A DNA stretch of 8,800 bases from assembly GCA_002366675.1 (NCBI GenBank), contig DFBO01000116.1:1-8800 (forward strand), written 5' to 3'. The stretch is from Flavobacteriaceae bacterium UBA3078. Its GTDB lineage: Bacteria > Bacteroidota > Bacteroidia > Flavobacteriales > Flavobacteriaceae. A model generated the notes under the pieces. That model saw only the letters and a list, made by a program, of their open reading frames with translations, had not been told where the DNA came from and ran no database searches. The position numbers and the translations under genes were made by a program. Shown in pieces: positions 8,660 through 8,800 of this stretch (positions are counted from its first letter, which is position 1; every line of letters starts with the position of its first letter).

Positions 8660-8800
8660 TTAAATGTATTTTTGAATATTAGAAACATCCGTGTTAACAA
8701 CGTTTTCCCTTGTAATATTTTCGTATAATTCTATGTGACTTTCGCTAATTATTTTAATGGATTTTCTGGAATGGTTTCCTTCCAAACCTTGAAAATTATT
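8660..8800 (-). CDS. C-terminal end of a gene cut by the window edge, possibly Gfo/Idh/MocA oxidoreductase
   Basis: The minus strand is open from the right edge to a TAA at 8660-8662, giving 46 codons with no start inside the window. The residues begin NNFQGLEGNHSRKSIKIIS and then run IELYENI to the end. FxGLEGNHSRKSIKII resembles the C-terminal segment of Gfo/Idh/MocA NAD(P)-dependent sugar-type oxidoreductases, where an ExYESxxTGK-like helix often follows. That helix is only loosely matched here (ELYENITRE), so the family call is tentative. The codon choice is like the neighbouring genes, which supports real coding. It converges on the decayed PagL-like gene, whose last stop lies 10 bases away. 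Confidence 0.5.
   Translation of the reverse strand, partial: NNFQGLEGNHSRKSIKIISESHIELYENITRENVVNTDVSNIQKYI

Noticed and set aside
8651..8680. Inverted repeat AATATTCA / TGAATATT as a terminator
   Set aside because: The 8-base stem is almost all A/T with a 14-base loop, and it overlaps the stop codon of the right-edge gene; too weak to call a terminator.

Overview
The window is AT-rich DNA with the features of a marine-type Flavobacteriaceae genome (phylum Bacteroidota). Shine-Dalgarno sites are weak or absent, possible promoters resemble the TTG / TAnnTTTG type, and the protein families (paired DUF3857 proteins, an AsmA-like protein, a PagL-like remnant) are common in flavobacteria. The species cannot be named from this sequence alone.

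Layout from left to right. Positions 1-1901 (minus) hold an acetyl-CoA synthetase gene that is complete except for a few C-terminal residues lost at the left edge. A 226-base divergent intergenic region follows. Positions 2128-4050 and 4062-6224 (plus) are a two-gene operon of exported DUF3857/transglutaminase-like proteins, closed by a strong hairpin terminator at 6245-6274. Positions 6419-8047 (minus) encode a membrane-anchored AsmA/DUF748-like protein with a very basic C-terminal tail; it converges on the operon and may share the terminator. Positions 8209-8649 (plus) are a decayed PagL-like lipid A deacylase (acyloxyacyl hydrolase) gene, with a frameshift, two premature stops and an internal deletion. 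Positions 8660-8800 (minus) are the C-terminal end of a further gene, possibly a Gfo/Idh/MocA oxidoreductase, that continues past the right edge.

The genes do not form one pathway. Acs is central carbon metabolism (acetate activation). The two DUF3857 proteins, the AsmA-like protein and the dead PagL-like gene all concern the cell envelope. The most interesting point is the paralogous pair: the first protein keeps a Cys-His-Asp transglutaminase/protease-like triad (C336, H378, D393), while the second keeps the architecture but appears to have Asp, Asn and Asn at those places, so it looks like a catalytically dead partner. I found no mobile element, CRISPR array, tRNA or rRNA, and no clear evidence of a wholly new system.
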